Of a DNA stretch of 64,000 nucleotides, positions 61,055 through 64,000 are shown in pieces. The notes under the pieces are model-generated. The model was not told where the DNA came from. It saw only the letters and a program-made list of their open reading frames with translations, and did not search any database. The stretch covers positions 212,446 through 276,445 of the forward strand of contig NZ_JAYGIN010000012.1 of assembly GCF_034931005.1 (NCBI RefSeq). The letters are read 5' to 3'. The stretch is from Arcicella sp034931005 (GTDB taxonomy: Bacteria; Bacteroidota; Bacteroidia; Cytophagales; Spirosomataceae). Each line of letters opens with the position of its first letter. Position 1 is the first letter of the stretch. Position numbers and translations under genes: made by a program.

Positions 61055-61522
61055 TCAATTGTTTATGGTTTTGCTATTTCTTGTTTTTTCGAGTAAAATG
61101 TTCAATAAATTTATTTCTGCGTCATTTAATCTAATAAAATTAGCTTCTGACTCGATAATTTTTTGGTTTAATTCCTTCAAAAGTATAGTGCCGTTTGCCG
61201 TAAGTGCCACATTAACAGAGCGGAGGTCTTCTGTTGACTTGACCTTTACAACCAATTGTTTCGCAATTAATTTATCCACCAAACGAGAAACATTAGACAT
61301 TTTGTCAACCATTCTTTCGATGATAAAATTAATATTTGCAGGCTCTGGATAGATTTGTTGTAGAATTTTCAGAACATTGTATTGAGGAGTGCTTAATTGA
61401 TACGGCTTTAATATTTGGGCATATTGATTAGTTAGCCAACCATTTGTGTACATCAAATTGACCGTTAATTTATTATAAGGATTTTTGAAGTTTTTTTGTT
61501 TTATATCTTTTTCTATTGTCAT
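61055..61522 (-). CDS. MarR-family regulator, paralog 2
   Basis: The 155-residue protein aligns with its neighbour over the whole length (IEKDIKQKNFKNPYNK against IEKDIQQNSFKSTYSK; TPQYNVLKILQQIYPEPANINFIIERMVDKMSNVSRLVDKL). The wing DLRSVNVAL is a shorter version of the neighbour's NDRRAVDVI. The tandem pair is about half identical by eye. Two regulators upstream of yceI, on one strand and 91 bp apart, suggest either a duplicated regulator with distinct ligands or cross-regulation. Confidence 0.92.
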   Translation of the reverse strand: MTIEKDIKQKNFKNPYNKLTVNLMYTNGWLTNQYAQILKPYQLSTPQYNVLKILQQIYPEPANINFIIERMVDKMSNVSRLVDKLIAKQLVVKVKSTEDLRSVNVALTANGTILLKELNQKIIESEANFIRLNDAEINLLNILLEKTRNSKTINN

Positions 61523-61658
61523 AAGTCATGTAGGGCATAAATATCAATACGAAATATATGTCTGTATCTTTAATGTACCAACATAGGTTAAACGAAATTT
61601 GTTGTATTTGATAGCAAAGACTTATTAAACGGTAGTTTTGGAGGATAATATAGACCGT

Positions 61659-63572
61659 TTATCTAAACGGAACAATCTCTGGTGCTGAAATATCAAAGTC
61701 TCTCAAACGAAGATTATAAGTATCATTGAAGGCAAAATTCAAGGTTTGGACATCGGGCAAATTAGGGAAATATGAAAATTTAATCTGAAAGGTATTAAAA
61801 GTTAAATTTTCATTTCTCAAACGAATACCAATGCCAATGCCCGTATAAGGCACTTTATTTAGCAAGAACTGACTTTTAGGATTGACAAAAGCAAAATCGG
61901 TTTGAAAGAATGGGGCAATTCTGAAACCCACAAAGTTTAGTCGTGAGAAAAAGACAATTTGATAGCCGATGCCTAATTTTTTAGTTCCCCATAGTTTATC
62001 GCTATTTACGTCCAGAATCCCATTTTCTCGGTTTACATTTACAAATTCACCAGTGTATCGGTTATTGCCAAATGCGTAACGAAGGTTTACAAAATGACGT
62101 ACCTGTGTTCTTTTTCGATAAGTGTGTAAGGTGCTGAAGTAGTTTGACTCTATGCTCAAACCTGTTGTCCCATTTGAATATCCTCCTGCATTTAGTAATC
62201 CATAAATATAGCCAGCTTTGCCAATATATTGCCCTTTGGCGAGTTTAATGCCTGAGTACCAGCGTTTCCCGAAAATATCTGAATTTTCAAAGCCAGCCAC
62301 CAAAGTTGCCAAATATCCATAAGGAACGTCTTCGGTGAGTCCAAAACCATAAATCAAAAAATCTCGTTTGTAACGTCTATTCGAGAATCCAATTCCTGCT
62401 AAATAATCTCGGTGATTTCTAAATAATTGATTAGTGTCGGCAGAAACAGTTGGTCGTTGCGTATAAGAAATATCCGAAAATCTCACGCCAACAACCAGTC
62501 TTGAGCGTTGCTGAACTTCTTTGTCCAAAAACGGTAATTTGAAGGCATAAGCTGTCCAAAAATCCAAATAATTACGGTTGGTCGGAAATTTCAAGTAAGT
62601 AGTATCTGTATTTTTAAAGGACGTTCCATCATATCCACGAAAAGTATTAACATTATTTCGGTCATTACTCATTTCAAAACCTCCCGCCAATTTCATGTCA
62701 GGCGTAAGAAATGGACGATAAAAACGGACTGCATAATGATTGGTTAATCTTCTTAATTCTACTTCTGCTTGTCCCGTAATAAAAGTACGACCAATGTACG
62801 GAATGGTATATTGACTATAATATTCGAGGGCTGGTTTTTCATTATAATTAAAATAGAGAATGTTTTTCCAAGAATGTCCTAATCCCCTGACATTGATTTG
62901 GTTAATGCCCAAATAATAATCGTTAAAACTATTAAATCCTACTTCGGGTAGCAACGACCAGATGTCTTGTGTGATGACCAATAAATCAACTAAATTAGGA
63001 AATTGTGGGTCTGGTAAAACCAAAATTCGGGCATCGTGGAGGATTGAACTCCTACGCATCAGACGTTCGTTATCACGCAATCGGTCGGCATCTATAATGT
63101 CTCCAACATCAAACATTAAAAATGATTTTCGGATTACTTTTTCTTTAGTATTACTGTGTAGTGAATTGAGGAAACGGTCGAACCCTTTGGCAATTCTATT
63201 CGTATCGGCAATACTTTCACCAAAAACTTGCCTACGTTTCACATATATTTTACGAATTACTCTGCCTTCATATTCTTGGAAAGGATTATCTTCAATCTGT
63301 ATAATTTCTTGTCCCGATGAGTTTTGGTTATAAACATCTCTAAAAAGAGCATTGTAGATTTCGTTGAGGATTTTATTTTTAGAGAATCGTTTTTTCAGTT
63401 TTGTAAACATCAAACTATCCTTTTCAGACTTCATACTGACAATTTCTACTGATTTTTGGGACGTAGAATCTGGTTGTTGCGGATAAGCTACCGAACAGCA
63501 AAAGAAGATTAAGGCTAAAATCTTAATCGTTTGTTTGAATAAATATGGGTAAATTTGTAAAGTATATTTCAT
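61659..63572 (-). CDS. Omp85/BamA-like outer-membrane barrel with POTRA
   Basis: The 637-residue protein starts at the ATG at 63572 (a TTG at 63587 is less likely) with a signal peptide (TIKILALIFFCCSVAYPQ). A POTRA-like segment is at about 95-205 (EGRVIRKIYVKRRQVFGESI, KGFDRFLNSLHSNTKEKVIRKSFLMFDVGDIIDADRLRDNERLMRRSSILHDARILV), then a strand-rich barrel (about 220-637) with repeated aromatic ends. The family is that of bacterial surface antigen/BamA-TamA-like proteins. Its substrate is not known. It is separate from any bam operon, so it may be a surface export or lipid-transport relative. Confidence 0.8.
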   Translation of the reverse strand: MKYTLQIYPYLFKQTIKILALIFFCCSVAYPQQPDSTSQKSVEIVSMKSEKDSLMFTKLKKRFSKNKILNEIYNALFRDVYNQNSSGQEIIQIEDNPFQEYEGRVIRKIYVKRRQVFGESIADTNRIAKGFDRFLNSLHSNTKEKVIRKSFLMFDVGDIIDADRLRDNERLMRRSSILHDARILVLPDPQFPNLVDLLVITQDIWSLLPEVGFNSFNDYYLGINQINVRGLGHSWKNILYFNYNEKPALEYYSQYTIPYIGRTFITGQAEVELRRLTNHYAVRFYRPFLTPDMKLAGGFEMSNDRNNVNTFRGYDGTSFKNTDTTYLKFPTNRNYLDFWTAYAFKLPFLDKEVQQRSRLVVGVRFSDISYTQRPTVSADTNQLFRNHRDYLAGIGFSNRRYKRDFLIYGFGLTEDVPYGYLATLVAGFENSDIFGKRWYSGIKLAKGQYIGKAGYIYGLLNAGGYSNGTTGLSIESNYFSTLHTYRKRTQVRHFVNLRYAFGNNRYTGEFVNVNRENGILDVNSDKLWGTKKLGIGYQIVFFSRLNFVGFRIAPFFQTDFAFVNPKSQFLLNKVPYTGIGIGIRLRNENLTFNTFQIKFSYFPNLPDVQTLNFAFNDTYNLRLRDFDISAPEIVPFR

Positions 63573-64000
63573 ATATATAGGGAACAAATAATAGCTTTTC
63601 GATGAATTATTTTTAGTTTATAATCCTAAAGTTTTTTATAATCTCAAATTCAAACAGAATTGCTTTTCAGGAAGAAAACCGATTTTTTTTGACATCTATG
63701 TTTTCTATCTTACCTGTATGTTTAATTAAATGACCATTGAGGTAAGATTGAAAACACAGTATTCGAAACGTTCCGTTCATCAAGTCATTTTTATCTTTTA
63801 TAAAACCCTAAGATGGCTACAAATTAAATAACTAATTCATTTATAGATTAGATTTCGATAATTCAAATCTAAGTATTTGGAATAAATAAATTGATATTGT
63901 GTAGGGGCGTATCGCATACGCCCACATCTCGACTTTTTGGGCGTATGCGATACGCCCCTACGTCATGATGACAATATTTAATATTATTAATTAATTTGTT
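63573..64000. other. 428-bp right-edge spacer carrying palindrome family A
   Basis: Apart from the 134-bp repeat at 63867-64000, the spacer is AT-rich and shows no gene. ATATCAATTT-like and AATACTTAG words at the left border of the repeat match the 24702 end of the earlier copy. Confidence 0.6.
63867..64000 (-). repeat. Palindrome family A, long copy 2 (inverse of 24569-24702, cut by window end)
   Basis: The core at 63901-63961 has the same arms as 24608-24668, here with loop ACATCTCGACTTTTT, and the flanks AAATAAATTGATATTG and GACAATATTTAATATTATTA continue the match. Position 64000 corresponds to 24569, so the repeat may extend past the window. Confidence 0.92.

Overview
The window is about 64 kb of AT-rich DNA from a Bacteroidota chromosome, most likely a member of the Cytophagales (Spirosomaceae-like, the Arcicella/Emticicia/Flectobacillus/Runella neighbourhood). 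The evidence is family content: a PorZ-type type IX secretion (T9SS) component with a C-terminal sorting domain, a TonB-dependent receptor, DUF4905 and TIGR02757 proteins, OmpA-like lipoproteins, a TPR histidine kinase with a NarL-type regulator, and CxxC-type thymidine kinase. The genus is an inference, not something the sequence proves. No phage, CRISPR array, rRNA operon or plasmid function was seen. One tRNA (Asn) is present.

Layout. 1-5 kb: an ABC exporter start cut by the window edge, a broken secreted hydrolase, and an assimilatory sulfate operon (cysH-cysD-cysN, minus strand) that uses an APS reductase and needs no APS kinase. 5-12 kb: an AlbA_2 protein whose stop codon was replaced by a MITE, a small outer-membrane barrel, a CDP-paratose-epimerase-like enzyme, a secreted thioredoxin-like protein, a decayed IS, CvpA and a YqeY-like protein. 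12-19 kb: pdxJ, a Fic protein overlapping pbpC, and a pseudouridine synthase carrying a 460-residue repetitive basic/acidic extension. 19-29 kb: a TonB receptor, tRNA-Asn, rsmG, a glycosyltransferase, a small Cys-rich secreted protein, and two secreted carbohydrate-active enzymes (sialate O-acetylesterase, arabinofuranosidase-like hydrolase). 29-38 kb: a divergent two-component pair, OsmC, a umuDC translesion polymerase operon, a tandem pair of OmpA-like lipoproteins, an SPFH protein and an Mpo1-like protein. 38-46 kb: tdk, porZ, DUF4905, a LysM/RlpA-like protein, a small membrane protein, TIGR02757, an aldose epimerase, a PD-(D/E)XK-like protein and a LysE exporter. 46-56 kb: a giant NtrY-like kinase, a YafK-type L,D-transpeptidase, Hsp20, a frameshifted lactonase, and a Tat-exported GMC oxidoreductase pair. 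56-64 kb: a NUMOD4-HNH nuclease, an unusual alpha-amylase-fold enzyme, a CoA-binding protein, YceI, two MarR paralogs and an Omp85-like barrel.

The most distinctive content is non-coding. Intergenic spaces are packed with small palindromic or mobile elements. Two copies of one ~150-160 bp MITE (5745-5904 and 55982-56132) each carry near-perfect terminal inverted repeats and a perfect 8-bp target duplication, and each sits exactly at the stop codon of a gene. A second palindrome family (GTAGGGGCGTAT...) occurs four times, two of them as an exact 134-bp inverted duplicate about 39 kb apart; one copy is split by further nested palindromes. A third family (AACCGCTGAC...) has two full copies. Two heptanucleotide microsatellites (TTCACTG x15 and CTCATAC x4) abut stop codons. 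Three genes carry apparent inactivating changes (a nonsense codon, a homopolymer frameshift, and an extra ~16 nt in a transposase); the first two could be real or sequence errors.
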